Below are positions 47,770 through 56,250 of a stretch of DNA of 57,895 nucleotides, piece after piece. The notes under the pieces are model-generated. The model did no database searches. It saw only the letters and a program-made list of their open reading frames with translations, and was not told where the DNA came from. Source of the DNA: an uncultured Pelagibacteraceae bacterium (GTDB lineage: Bacteria > Pseudomonadota > Alphaproteobacteria > Pelagibacterales > Pelagibacteraceae); contig CACDFC010000004.1 of the NCBI GenBank assembly GCA_902552035.1, positions 1 to 57,895 on the forward strand, read 5' to 3'. The translations under genes were made by a program, and so were the position numbers. Numbering within the stretch: the stretch's first letter is position 1; every line of letters starts with the position of its first letter.

Positions 47770-49005
47770 ATGGAAGCATTTACATATAAAGGTATCGCAG
47801 ACGGTAAATATGTTGAAGGCGAGATAGAAGCCATTAATCAAGAAGAAGCATCTCACAAACTTAAAGAACAAAAAGTAATAATCACCAATCTTATAAGATC
47901 AAAGAAAAAAAAAGGTGAAACTAAAGCCAAATCTAAAGGTGGAGGATTTTCTTTTGGAAAAAAGAAAGTCAAAGTAGAAGATATACTCATATTTTCTAAG
48001 CAATTTGCTACAATGGTTAAAGCAGGACTGCCTATCCTAGAGGTTCTTGGAATGTTAAGAGATCAACTTGAAAACCCTTCAATTAAAGAATTAATAGAAG
48101 ACATCAGAAAAAGTCTTGAAGGTGGTGTAACTTTATCAAAATGCTTTGAAAAATATCCGCAATACTTTGATAACGTTTATTGCAATCTAGTTAAAGCAGG
48201 TGAGGCAAGTGGTAAATTAGATGTATTTTTACTTAAAATTGTAGACTCGCTTGAAAAAAAAGAAAAGATTAAAAAGAAAATTAAATCTGCATTGATGTAT
48301 CCTTCAATAATGTTCACTGTGGCAGTAGTTGTAAGTGCTTTTATGTTAATAAAAGTAGTACCTGTTTTTGCTAAGATGTACGCAGGAATGGGAGTTGAAC
48401 TTCCAGGTACTACAGCAGCAATAATGTCGATGAGTGATTTTTTACGGGGAACTGGTGGACTGGTTTTACTATTTGGATCTATAGGCTTTTTTGTAGCATT
48501 TAAATATTTAACAACTAAAAACGAAGCAATAAAATATAAATGGCATAAACAAATTTTAAAACTTCCAGTATTCGGTGATTTAATTTTAAAATCATTATTA
48601 GCAAGAATTTCTTTAATTATGGGAAATCTAAGCGCTGCAGGTGTAAATTTATTAGAAAGTTTAGAAATTGCTAAATCAGTTAGTAATAATGTTGTTGTCA
48701 CTGAAGCTTTAGAAAATGTTAAAAAAGGTGTTTTTTCTGGTGACACATTAACAAAACTTTTTTTAAAGGAACCTTTGTTTCCTCCAACTTTCAGTCAATT
48801 AATTTCAGTAGGTGAACAGACTGGACAGTTAGATGAGATGTTTAATTCAGTTGCGATGTATTATGAGGAAGAATTTGACGGCGCCGTTGACAATATGTCT
48901 AGTTTAATTGAACCAATAATGATTGTTTTTATGGGAACAATGATCGGTGGATTGATGATTGCAATGTATTCACCAATATTTAATGTTGGTGCACTAATCG
49001 GCTAA
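47770..49005 (+). CDS. pilC: PilC, inner membrane platform protein (GspF family)
   Basis: The 411-residue protein has a short N-terminal domain (YKGIADGKYVEGEIEA), a lysine-rich linker, and two T2SSF domains: QFATMVKAGLPILEVL in the first and ARISLIMGNLSAAGVNLLESL in the second. Three membrane helices lie near 175-195, 225-245 and 380-405. The motif GEQTGQLDEMF late in the second domain is typical. PilC connects PilB/PilT to the pilin assembly site. It ends the pilMN-O-P-Q-B-C operon and overlaps the convergent kinase gene by four bases. Confidence 0.94.
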   Translation: MEAFTYKGIADGKYVEGEIEAINQEEASHKLKEQKVIITNLIRSKKKKGETKAKSKGGGFSFGKKKVKVEDILIFSKQFATMVKAGLPILEVLGMLRDQLENPSIKELIEDIRKSLEGGVTLSKCFEKYPQYFDNVYCNLVKAGEASGKLDVFLLKIVDSLEKKEKIKKKIKSALMYPSIMFTVAVVVSAFMLIKVVPVFAKMYAGMGVELPGTTAAIMSMSDFLRGTGGLVLLFGSIGFFVAFKYLTTKNEAIKYKWHKQILKLPVFGDLILKSLLARISLIMGNLSAAGVNLLESLEIAKSVSNNVVVTEALENVKKGVFSGDTLTKLFLKEPLFPPTFSQLISVGEQTGQLDEMFNSVAMYYEEEFDGAVDNMSSLIEPIMIVFMGTMIGGLMIAMYSPIFNVGALIG

Positions 49006-49415
49006 ATTTTTTTTGTAAGAACAAGATGATTAACCCACTGTTGTTCATTTTTTTTAAAAACAGCATCATCCATAATTTGTTTAATAAAATAAGTTCCTAA
49101 GCCACCAGGCTTAATATCGTCAAGTTTTCTATGTTGTACATTTCCTGGAACTACAGGCTTTCCTTTGTCAAAAAATCCTATTTCCAATTCGTTATCTTTT
49201 AAAGATATTTTTATTTCCATTCTATCTGTAGTCTCAGCAACATCTTTATAACCATGTTTTACAATATTTTGGGCAGCTTCAGCGATTGCTAATACAAGTT
49301 CATCTTTTTGGTCTTGAGGTAGCTCTATTTTATTAAAAACATCTCTTGAGAAAGTTCTTACCTCTTTTAAGCTAGCACTGCTTACAAGAAAATCTTTTGA
49401 CTCTGAAATATTCAT
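49002..49415 (-). CDS. RsbW-like serine kinase (HATPase, partner-switching)
   Basis: This 137-residue protein is a stand-alone GHKL-type ATPase domain like RsbW/SpoIIAB. The N-box is EAAQNIVKHGY (Glu46, Asn50), the G1 region includes FFDKGKP, and a G2-like GGLGTYFIKQIMDD follows. Such kinases phosphorylate a STAS partner and release or hold a client protein. It starts at the stop of the STAS gene (one-base overlap), so the two are made together. No sigma factor is present in the window, so its client may not be a sigma factor. Confidence 0.88.
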   Translation of the reverse strand: MNISESKDFLVSSASLKEVRTFSRDVFNKIELPQDQKDELVLAIAEAAQNIVKHGYKDVAETTDRMEIKISLKDNELEIGFFDKGKPVVPGNVQHRKLDDIKPGGLGTYFIKQIMDDAVFKKNEQQWVNHLVLTKKI

Positions 49416-49714
49416 TACTCTAGATTTAATATCTGTTCTAATTTTGCCATCATTATTACTTTTAAAACAGATTTACTTACTTCTTTAACTATTACTTTTG
49501 TATTACTTTCTAATGCTTTTTGGTGACTTTCTATAAGAACGGATATTCCTGAAGAATCCATATAAGATACATCTTTTAAGTTTAAATGAACTTCCTTTCC
49601 AGACTCTACTAATGGTAAAATTACCTCTTTTGCCTTTTCAGTCACGTCCATATCAATCTCACCATTGAGAAATACTGTACTAACGTTTCCTTCCTCTGTA
49701 ACTTTGTATGTCAT
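49415..49714 (-). CDS. RsbV-like STAS-domain anti-sigma factor antagonist
   Basis: The 99-residue single STAS domain opens KVTEEGNVSTVFLNGEIDM, with the phosphorylation loop YMDSSGISVL; Ser55 is the counterpart of the SpoIIAA phosphoserine. It would be phosphorylated by the RsbW-like kinase downstream and dephosphorylated by one or both SpoIIE phosphatases (37013 and 54145). It is divergent from the pilin gene at 49889 across a 174-base regulatory gap containing an inverted repeat. Confidence 0.9.
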   Translation of the reverse strand: MTYKVTEEGNVSTVFLNGEIDMDVTEKAKEVILPLVESGKEVHLNLKDVSYMDSSGISVLIESHQKALESNTKVIVKEVSKSVLKVIMMAKLEQILNLE

Positions 49715-49767
49715 ATAATTTTACAATTTAAAGTGATAGCATATATACGTTCTATATAAATAACTAA

Positions 49768-49790
49768 ATTTTACCCATTCTGGGGAAAAT
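49768..49790. promoter_or_regulatory. Imperfect palindrome between the STAS and pilin genes
   Basis: Arms ATTTTACCC (49768-49776) and GGGGAAAAT (49782-49790) flank ATTCT and match at eight of nine positions. It lies 53 bases upstream of the STAS start (minus strand) and about 100 bases before the pilin ATG, just upstream of a TATAAT at 49808. The position suits an operator for the divergent gene pair. Confidence 0.4.
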
Positions 49791-49807
49791 TGCTTAAATT
49801 TATATAG

Positions 49808-49813
49808 TATAAT
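49808..49813 (+). promoter_or_regulatory. Candidate -10 box for the tandem pilin genes
   Basis: A perfect TATAAT sits 75 bases before the pilin ATG at 49889. The -35 region overlaps the right arm of the palindrome at 49768-49790, so binding there would be expected to affect initiation. The leader would contain an 11-A run (49870-49880) just before an AGGA ribosome-binding site. Confidence 0.4.
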
Positions 49814-49888
49814 TCATATTTATAAAGTGTTTACTTATTATAAATAATTATTAAAAATTAGATAAAAATAAAAAAAAAAAGGAATAAA

Positions 49889-50359
49889 ATGAAAAACAAC
49901 AAAGGTTTCACACTTATTGAATTGCTAGTTGTTGTTGCAATTATAGGTATTTTAGCAGCTGTAGGAACTGTTGCATATACAGGTTATACTGCTTCTGCAC
50001 AAAAGAATGCATCAAAAACTTTATATTCACAATCAGTTAAATATTTAACTGCAGAAATACAAAAGTGTATTTTAAATCCATCAGGTACTGCAATTGAGGG
50101 AAATATTACTTGCAATGCTGACCCTTCGCCTTCGGAATGGGCATCAGCTTTTGAGACAAAATCAACGGATAAGAATCCTCATAATTCATCTGAAGCAGCA
50201 GTTTCAGTTGCTGCAGCTGGTACTACTGAAGGTACATTATATGTAACAGCGGTAGATGGAAATCCTGATGAAACTCCACCAACGGAAGATAGTCTTACTC
50301 TTACAATGACACCGGCAGATGGAGAAGATACGTTATCGCAAGAAATTACTTTAGAGTAA
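49889..50359 (+). CDS. Type IV pilin, PilA-like (probable main subunit)
   Basis: The 156-residue prepilin has a six-residue leader MKNNKG, mature N-terminus FTLIELLVVVAIIGILAAVGTVAYTG with Glu+5, and a head with two cysteines (QKCILNP, NITCNAD). The tail is rich in Thr, Glu and Pro. A good ribosome-binding site (AGGA, 49880-49883 region) and its own promoter candidate suggest high expression. With the next pilin gene (ten bases away) it forms a tandem pair. It is paralogous to the pilin at 35530. Confidence 0.88.
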   Translation: MKNNKGFTLIELLVVVAIIGILAAVGTVAYTGYTASAQKNASKTLYSQSVKYLTAEIQKCILNPSGTAIEGNITCNADPSPSEWASAFETKSTDKNPHNSSEAAVSVAAAGTTEGTLYVTAVDGNPDETPPTEDSLTLTMTPADGEDTLSQEITLE

Positions 50360-50369
50360 AAATTTTTTT

Positions 50370-50789
50370 ATGACTAGAAGCTCTGGTTTTACATTAATAG
50401 AGCTTCTAGTTGTAGTCGCAATAATTGGAATTTTATCAGCGGTTGGAACAGTTGCCTATTCAGGTTACGTAGCAGGTACACAACAAAAATCTGCAGAAAG
50501 CATGTTAATGACAATTGGTTTAGCACAAACCGAAGAGATGTCTAATTATGGAAGTTATTATTCATCAGACGGATCAGAAACAGTAGGAACTGATTGTACA
50601 CCAAGTGAAGCTACTTCAGGAAATATTGGATCGGAATTATTCGGAAAAGCAGAATATATTGACACTGAAGATATTGATTATAATTTTTGTACTTATATTT
50701 CAGCAACAGGATTTACAGCAATTGCTTCAAATGGCACATGCACTATAACAACAGATGAAACAGGAGCAACAACAACTGAAGGGTGTTAA
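50370..50789 (+). CDS. Type IV pilin-like protein (second tandem copy)
   Basis: The 139-residue prepilin has a leader MTRSSG, then FTLIELLVVVAIIGILSAVGTVAYSG, nearly identical to its neighbour over the first 25 residues. The head differs and contains four cysteines, one at the very C-terminus (TEGC), so it may carry a C-terminal disulfide loop. It starts ten bases after the first pilin. It may be an alternative major subunit or a minor pilin such as PilE. Confidence 0.85.
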   Translation: MTRSSGFTLIELLVVVAIIGILSAVGTVAYSGYVAGTQQKSAESMLMTIGLAQTEEMSNYGSYYSSDGSETVGTDCTPSEATSGNIGSELFGKAEYIDTEDIDYNFCTYISATGFTAIASNGTCTITTDETGATTTEGC

Positions 50790-50806
50790 CTTAATAAAAA
50801 AATTAA

Positions 50807-52564
50807 ATGAAAAGGGGAAGTCAGAAAAAACGTTTTGGAAAAAAAAGGAAGGTTTTAAAAAAATCTTCATCTAAATTTGGAATTTACGGAATATTGGCTT
50901 TTTTTCTATTTCTTGGACTTTTTTCTGAAAGTGTAAGAACTGTTCCGGCTGGAGCGTTTAGCGAACTACCTTTAGATAGTAATTTAAAAATAGAGAATTT
51001 AAATTCTCAACTTATTGAGCAAAAAGTTTTAAATGCTTCATATATCAAATCTAGCAAAATTGAATATAAAATTAAAAAAGACGAAATTATTAAAACTAAT
51101 CAAATAAATTTTTTTGATGAACCCAAAAATTTAGAAAATAATAAAACAATAACTATTGCTAAAACTCCAAAGATTACAATAAAAAACACTGAGGAGTCGT
51201 TTACTATCGAAAATAAAATTAAAAATAAAGTTTTAGATGTTCCAAAAATTGAAAAAACTATAAAACTAGCAGAAACAAGCGCAACTACTATTACAGTTAA
51301 TGGTGAGGAAAAAGTAATTCCAGGAACAATGGACAAAAATATTACGTATATGCAAATTCTTCAAAAGCCTAATGATTTAGAATTAAACCTTAAATACGCT
51401 CAGCAACAAGGGAAAATGGGTAATTACAAACAAACAATAGCAACACTTGAGAGACTAAATATGATTTACCCAGATAATATTGAAATTAAATTATATTTAC
51501 TATCAGTTCTTGTACAAGCAGACTCTCCCAATAAAGCTTTAGGTGTAATTGAAGATATAAAAGCTAATCCAGATGCAACAACTGAAGATTTAGAAACAGT
51601 AAGTGAGATAGAACAGGAAATGAAAGATAGAAGAGCTCCTAAACTTTGGTATGTAATGGCAGAGGTTTCAAGTGGGGGAGTTCAAAGCAATAATGTAAAT
51701 AGCGTTTCTAAAACTAGAAGACAATATAGTTCAGGAGAAATTAGCAGCTTTAATACTGCGATGTTTGATAGAACTTATACAAATGCAATGAGCTTAACTG
51801 CAATAAGATCTATAGGAGAAGCTTCATCATTTACCATTAATGCAAGTTTCTCTGATGCAAGGCAAAATGTAGGAACTTCGGATACAGCTGATGGATATGG
51901 CTTAATGTTAGGCTATGATACTACAATTGGCAATCAAAGTTTAAGCCCATATTTAATGTTAGGTAAAACTGACTATCAATATGATGCTGATAGCTTTTCG
52001 TTGATGGCAGGTTTAAGCGGATCCTTTATGGCAGGAGAGCGTTCAACAATTGGTTACGGTTACACTTACTCCGAAAGTAAAGGCAATGAAAATTCAAGTG
52101 GCTCTACTGCAAACGAAACTAATGCAGTTGGTCATTCAGTTTCCTTAGAACATGGCTTTATGTTAAGTGACATTATCTCAACAAGTCTTGGTTCAACTTT
52201 AAGTATTTCAGAGGCGAAAGTTGGAACAAATGATTTCGTTACATATGACTATTCAGCTAGAATAAACCTTGCACTTCCATGGTCGTATATTTCCATTGGT
52301 AATGGTTTGAGTTTTAATGATTATGTACATGCTGACTCTAGTACTACTTCAGAAAAAAAGAGATCCGATGTTACAAACACTATTGACTTTATGTTAATTA
52401 AAGCTGTTGGTGATTTTTTACCTTCAATTGATCCCAATAAAAATTTACTTATGACATTGTCAATGGATAGAGTATTTTCGGAGGGTAATATGATGAATTA
52501 TGATTATATCAGCGATTCCATATCATTTAATATCTCAAAGTCATTTCAGCTATTTAAAGATTAA
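50807..52564 (+). CDS. TPR-containing outer membrane beta-barrel protein
   Basis: The 585-residue protein has an unusually long basic N-region (about 1-23), a hydrophobic helix (about 24-40), probable cleavage near AGA-FSE (50/51), a Lys/Ile/Asn-rich spacer, and a TPR-like region (about 180-270; LELNLKYAQQQGKMGNYKQTI and similar). The C-terminal 300 residues alternate in beta-strand fashion (GYGLMLGYDTTIGNQSLSPY), resembling a porin/Slam-type barrel. It follows the pilins by 17 bases and precedes the FecR-domain gene. It may assemble or export a surface protein; the assignment is structural, not by family. Confidence 0.65.
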   Translation: MKRGSQKKRFGKKRKVLKKSSSKFGIYGILAFFLFLGLFSESVRTVPAGAFSELPLDSNLKIENLNSQLIEQKVLNASYIKSSKIEYKIKKDEIIKTNQINFFDEPKNLENNKTITIAKTPKITIKNTEESFTIENKIKNKVLDVPKIEKTIKLAETSATTITVNGEEKVIPGTMDKNITYMQILQKPNDLELNLKYAQQQGKMGNYKQTIATLERLNMIYPDNIEIKLYLLSVLVQADSPNKALGVIEDIKANPDATTEDLETVSEIEQEMKDRRAPKLWYVMAEVSSGGVQSNNVNSVSKTRRQYSSGEISSFNTAMFDRTYTNAMSLTAIRSIGEASSFTINASFSDARQNVGTSDTADGYGLMLGYDTTIGNQSLSPYLMLGKTDYQYDADSFSLMAGLSGSFMAGERSTIGYGYTYSESKGNENSSGSTANETNAVGHSVSLEHGFMLSDIISTSLGSTLSISEAKVGTNDFVTYDYSARINLALPWSYISIGNGLSFNDYVHADSSTTSEKKRSDVTNTIDFMLIKAVGDFLPSIDPNKNLLMTLSMDRVFSEGNMMNYDYISDSISFNISKSFQLFKD

Positions 52565-52612
52565 TTCACTATTAAATTCCTATGAAATTTGAATGTTATC
52601 AAAAAATGACTA

Positions 52613-52658
52613 TTTTAAAGGGTTATTTATTTCAACCTTTCCAAGAAAAACCCTAAAA
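52613..52658. other. Imperfect stem-loop between the TPR-barrel and FecR genes
   Basis: In the 144-base gap, TTTTAAAGGGTT and AACCCTAAAA can pair with a two-base bulge around a 24-base loop. The loop also holds AACCTTT, which can pair with the left arm instead, so two folds compete. No U-tract follows, so a simple terminator is unlikely. Confidence 0.3.
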
Positions 52659-52708
52659 TGGTGTAAAAATGTCTTTGAAGATATGAACTAATGTATATAT
52701 TTAAATTA

Positions 52709-54103
52709 ATGAAAAAAATAATATCACTAATAGCTGGTTTTGTACTTTTTGCTAATATAGCTCAAGCTCAAGAGTTGAGCATTGATAAACAATTAGTCGG
52801 TATAGTTGGTGCAATATCTGGTACAGTAAAAACTGAAACTAGAACACTTAAAGCTGGTGATAAAATATATTTAAACGAAACGATTTATGCAGCTGAGGGA
52901 GCAGGTACTCAGCTATTATTACTTGACCAATCTACATTTACAATTGGATCAGACTCTGAAGTTGTAATGGATACATTTATATACGATCCAGCAACAAATG
53001 ATGGAAAAATAGTTGCAAGTGTCAAACAAGGAAGTTTAAAGGTTATTTCTGGTTTAATAAGTAAAAAAAATCCTGACAGTTTGACAGTTGAAGTTCCTGA
53101 GGGAACACTTGGATCAAGAGGAACAGAATTTCAAACAATAGTATCAAAGAAAAGAACAGACACTTTATTAATTGGTCCTGGTAAAAATAATACATTAGGT
53201 TTAAGACCAGGTGCAGTTTTAGTCGGTAATAAGTTTGGAAGTACTATGTTGAACAATCCATACAGTATTTCAAGCATGAAAACTGGACAAGCTCCAGATA
53301 AAGCAAAACAAATTACAAAAAACCAATTGAAGAAATTTAAAAAGAAAATGAAAGCTTTAAGAGTTGCAAAAGCTGACGGAACTTCGAAAGAAGAAAGAAA
53401 AGCACTTAGAAAAAAAATTAGACAAGATTTAAAAGCTCAAGGTTTTGAAAAAGAAGAAATAAAAGCAATAATTAAAGAAAACTTAAAGAAGGACAATGAA
53501 AAAAGAATAGTTCTTCTTCAACAAGAAGTAGATAACAATATAGATGTAACGGATAATAATGTAATTGATGAAGACGCAATTATACAAAATGAAATTACTG
53601 AAATTAATGAAATAGAAAGTCCAGAACCAACTCCTGCGATAGAGAAAAAAGATAAGAAAAAAGATAAGAAAGCAATTAAAGAAGATAAAAAGAAGAAAAA
53701 GAAAAAGAAAGTAAACAAAAAGAAAAAAGGCAAAAAGAAAAAAGCTGTTAAAGAAAAGAAAAAAGGCAAAAAGAAAAAAGCAGTAAAGAAAAAGAAAGAG
53801 AAAAAGAAAAAAGCAGTTAAGAAAAAATCTACTAAAAAGAAAAAAGCAGTTAAGAAAAAATCTACTAAAAAGAAAAAAGTAGTTAAGAAAAAAGCTAAAA
53901 AGAAAAAAGTAGTTAAGAAAAAAGCTAAAAAGAAAAAAGTGGTTAAGAAAAAGCCTAAAAAGAAAAAAGTGGTTAAAAAGAAAAAAGTTAAAAAGAAAAA
54001 AATTGTTAAAAAAAGAAAAGTTGTTAAAAAGAAAAAAATAGTTAAGAGAAAAGTAGTCAAGAAGAAACAAAAGAAGAGAAAAAAGAGAATCCGTAAGAAA
54101 TAA
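52709..54103 (+). CDS. FecR-domain exported protein with a lysine-rich repeat tail
   Basis: I chose the ATG at 52709 over TTG/ATG codons up to 52691 because it places a clean signal peptide (IISLIAGFVLFANIAQA) at the start. The 464-residue precursor has a FecR domain (about 25-190): VGAISGTVKTETRTLKAGD, DQSTFTIGSDSEVVMDTFIYD split by its fold, SVKQGSLKVISGLISKKNPD and GTLGSRGTEFQT. A charged helical linker follows (about 205-310), then about 150 residues that are mostly Lys in short units of KKKKAV and KKKVVK. FecR-domain proteins often precede CHASE2 sensors, as here. A periplasmic polycation is unusual; the tail could bind LPS, peptidoglycan or DNA. Confidence 0.82.
   Translation: MKKIISLIAGFVLFANIAQAQELSIDKQLVGIVGAISGTVKTETRTLKAGDKIYLNETIYAAEGAGTQLLLLDQSTFTIGSDSEVVMDTFIYDPATNDGKIVASVKQGSLKVISGLISKKNPDSLTVEVPEGTLGSRGTEFQTIVSKKRTDTLLIGPGKNNTLGLRPGAVLVGNKFGSTMLNNPYSISSMKTGQAPDKAKQITKNQLKKFKKKMKALRVAKADGTSKEERKALRKKIRQDLKAQGFEKEEIKAIIKENLKKDNEKRIVLLQQEVDNNIDVTDNNVIDEDAIIQNEITEINEIESPEPTPAIEKKDKKKDKKAIKEDKKKKKKKKVNKKKKGKKKKAVKEKKKGKKKKAVKKKKEKKKKAVKKKSTKKKKAVKKKSTKKKKVVKKKAKKKKVVKKKAKKKKVVKKKPKKKKVVKKKKVKKKKIVKKRKVVKKKKIVKRKVVKKKQKKRKKRIRKK
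53643..54100 (+). repeat. Lysine-codon tandem repeats within the FecR gene
   Basis: The 3' third of the gene is degenerate A-rich repeat DNA. Between about 53810 and 53960 it becomes regular: two 33-base units (coding KKKAVKKKSTK-type) followed by three 30-base units (coding KKKKVVKKKA-type), nearly identical at the DNA level. Such tandem units can change copy number by slippage. The opposite strand shows long Phe/Leu-rich frames that are only shadows of these repeats. Confidence 0.85.
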
Positions 54104-54108
54104 GCCTA

Positions 54109-54126
54109 AAAACTTAATCAAGTTTT
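54109..54126 (+). terminator. Weak A/T stem-loop after the FecR gene
   Basis: AAAACTT (54109-54115) and AAGTTTT (54120-54126) pair around AATC, with a T-rich stretch following. It could be a partial intrinsic terminator between the FecR and CHASE2 genes, but the stem has only one G/C pair and the run is interrupted. Confidence 0.2.
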
Positions 54127-54144
54127 ATTTACTTTAATTTTATT

Positions 54145-56250
54145 GTGGTTAAATTCAGAAATGTGAAAGCAATTTTATTAAAATACCAAAATTATTTAAT
54201 CTTTTTAGTTCTTTTGATTTTATTAATAGTACTCAAAATAATTAATCCAAGTTTCGTAAAATCAATTTCTTTTATAAGTTTTGACTTATACCAAAAAACA
54301 TTTCCTTTGGTAAAACAAGACTCTAATGTTGTCATTATAGATATTGATGAAAAAAGTTTAGGTAAATTTGGACAATTTCCATGGAGTAGATCAGTATTTG
54401 CTAGAATAATAGAAAAGGTAAATGAAAGTGAACCAAAGGCAATTGGCTTTGATGTTTTTTTCACTGAAAAAGATAAACAATCTCCTGAAGAAATTATAAA
54501 AGCTTACGGTTTGATACCTCAAGATGTTTCAAATTTACAAAAAATTAAAGGTCATGATGAAATATTTAGTGAAGCACTACAAAATTCTAATTCAGTAATT
54601 GCAGTTCTTGGAAGCAATGTTTCTTCACTCGGAACTTACGAAAGAAAAGCAAAAGCAAGATTTCTTTCTAAAGGTGGAGATCCAAATAATTTTACTTACG
54701 CTTATCCATATTCAATAGGTTCTCTAGAAAAACTTGAGAAAAGCGCAAAGGGACTTGGTTCAATATCATTTTTAGATCAAACAGACGGAATAATTCGTTC
54801 ATTACCGTTAATAGTTCGTTTTGATAAAAAAATGTACCCTACGATGGGGTTAGAAATGGTTCGTGTAGGGAATAATCAAAAAAATTTATATATTGAGTTA
54901 AATGAGGTAGGGATAAAAAGAATAAGTTCTAGACCTCATAAAATTGTTTCAGATCCAAATGGAATAATTTGGATAAAATATAAAAAATCATTAAAAAGTC
55001 AGTATATATCAGCAAGTTCAGTTTATGATGGGAAGTTTGAAGATTCTTTTTTTAGGAACAAGTATGTTTTAATTGGAGCATCTGCTCAAGGATTATTTGA
55101 TTTAGTAAAAACGCCTTTGGGTGTAACTATCCCAGGAGTTGAAGTACATGCAAATGTAATTGAAAATATTTTAGATCAAAATTATCTTATTAGAAATCCT
55201 AATACATATATTTTTGAACTATTATTTTCTATAATTGTTGCATGTGTTACTTTTGCATTTTCTCAAAAAATTAAACCAAAATACAGTTTATCTATTTTTT
55301 TTGGAAGTTTCTTAACGGTAGTAATCATAGGTTATTGCATTTTTATATTTAGGTCTGAGTTGGTAGATATTAGTTACCCAATTTTTATGCTTACTTTAAC
55401 ATTTCTAACAGGACTTTACTTTAGGTTTGTTGAAGAAAATAAAATTGCATTATCCAATTTGCAAAAGGAAGCTAAACTATTAAAGGAAAGAGAACTTGCA
55501 GGAGAAGTTCAAAAAAGCTTATTTCCAGATATTTCAAGATTTGAAAATTTTATTTATGCAACTAATGTTCCTGCTAGAGATGTTTCAGGTGACTATTTTG
55601 ATGTAGTAAGCGTTAGTAAAACAGAGTATTTTTTTACATTAGCTGATGTTTCAGGAAAAGGAATTAAGGCTGGTATGTACATGGCTAAGGCATCCTCAAT
55701 TTTTAGGACTCTGTCAAATCTCTCATATCCTCTTGAGAAAGTAGTCTACGGTGTTAACAACGAGTTAGTTGCAGCAAAATTTAAGGGAATGTTTGTAACA
55801 GCTGTTTTTGGTAAATTTAATACAGAAACTAAAGAGGTAACTTTTGTAAACGCTGGTCATGAAAGTATAATGGTTTTTGATAGAAATAAAAATTTTGAAT
55901 TTATAAAATCTGAACTTCCACCGATAGGTATTATTAAATATTTTGCAGAGTCTATGGTCAAATCCAAGACAATTAATTTGAAAGACAAAACATTTGTAGT
56001 TTATACAGATGGTGTAACCGAAGGGTATTTGCAAAATGGTCAGGAATTGGGTGCTGACGGAGTCCAAAGAATAGTAAAAGATCTAAGTGATATAACTCCA
56101 AAATTGCTTGTAGATGCAATCGCAAAAGAACTAAACTGGGGAGCAGATAAATTAAGAGACGATATTACATGTTTAGCCTTGGATTTGAAAAATATAGAAT
56201 TACTTCAAGTTAAAAAAAAAAAGAAAGAGGAAAAAAAAAGTGAAAATTAG
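54145..56250 (+). CDS. CHASE2-domain membrane PP2C/SpoIIE-type phosphatase
   Basis: The 701-residue GTG-started protein has an N-terminal membrane helix (about 12-32), a periplasmic CHASE2 sensor (about 50-345; VVIIDIDEKSLGKFGQFPWS and PKAIGFDVFF are family-typical), three membrane helices (about 350-430), a coiled linker, and a SpoIIE phosphatase domain (about 455-690). Catalytic signatures: VSGDYFDV, LADVSGKGI, NAGHESIM, YTDGVTEG, DDITCLAL. It ends in a Lys/Glu tail. With the FecR gene 41 bases upstream it forms an envelope-sensing pair. It should act on the STAS protein at 49415, as does the GAF phosphatase. Confidence 0.9.
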   Translation: MVKFRNVKAILLKYQNYLIFLVLLILLIVLKIINPSFVKSISFISFDLYQKTFPLVKQDSNVVIIDIDEKSLGKFGQFPWSRSVFARIIEKVNESEPKAIGFDVFFTEKDKQSPEEIIKAYGLIPQDVSNLQKIKGHDEIFSEALQNSNSVIAVLGSNVSSLGTYERKAKARFLSKGGDPNNFTYAYPYSIGSLEKLEKSAKGLGSISFLDQTDGIIRSLPLIVRFDKKMYPTMGLEMVRVGNNQKNLYIELNEVGIKRISSRPHKIVSDPNGIIWIKYKKSLKSQYISASSVYDGKFEDSFFRNKYVLIGASAQGLFDLVKTPLGVTIPGVEVHANVIENILDQNYLIRNPNTYIFELLFSIIVACVTFAFSQKIKPKYSLSIFFGSFLTVVIIGYCIFIFRSELVDISYPIFMLTLTFLTGLYFRFVEENKIALSNLQKEAKLLKERELAGEVQKSLFPDISRFENFIYATNVPARDVSGDYFDVVSVSKTEYFFTLADVSGKGIKAGMYMAKASSIFRTLSNLSYPLEKVVYGVNNELVAAKFKGMFVTAVFGKFNTETKEVTFVNAGHESIMVFDRNKNFEFIKSELPPIGIIKYFAESMVKSKTINLKDKTFVVYTDGVTEGYLQNGQELGADGVQRIVKDLSDITPKLLVDAIAKELNWGADKLRDDITCLALDLKNIELLQVKKKKKEEKKSEN

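Noticed and set aside
49781..49795. Possible sigma-54 promoter (TGGGG...TTGC) upstream of the pilin
   Set aside because: The spacing between GG and GC is two bases too short for sigma-54, and a perfect TATAAT follows downstream.
53483..54121. Long Phe/Leu-rich open frames on the minus strand
   Set aside because: They are the antisense of the Lys-codon repeats in the FecR gene and have no independent coding signal.
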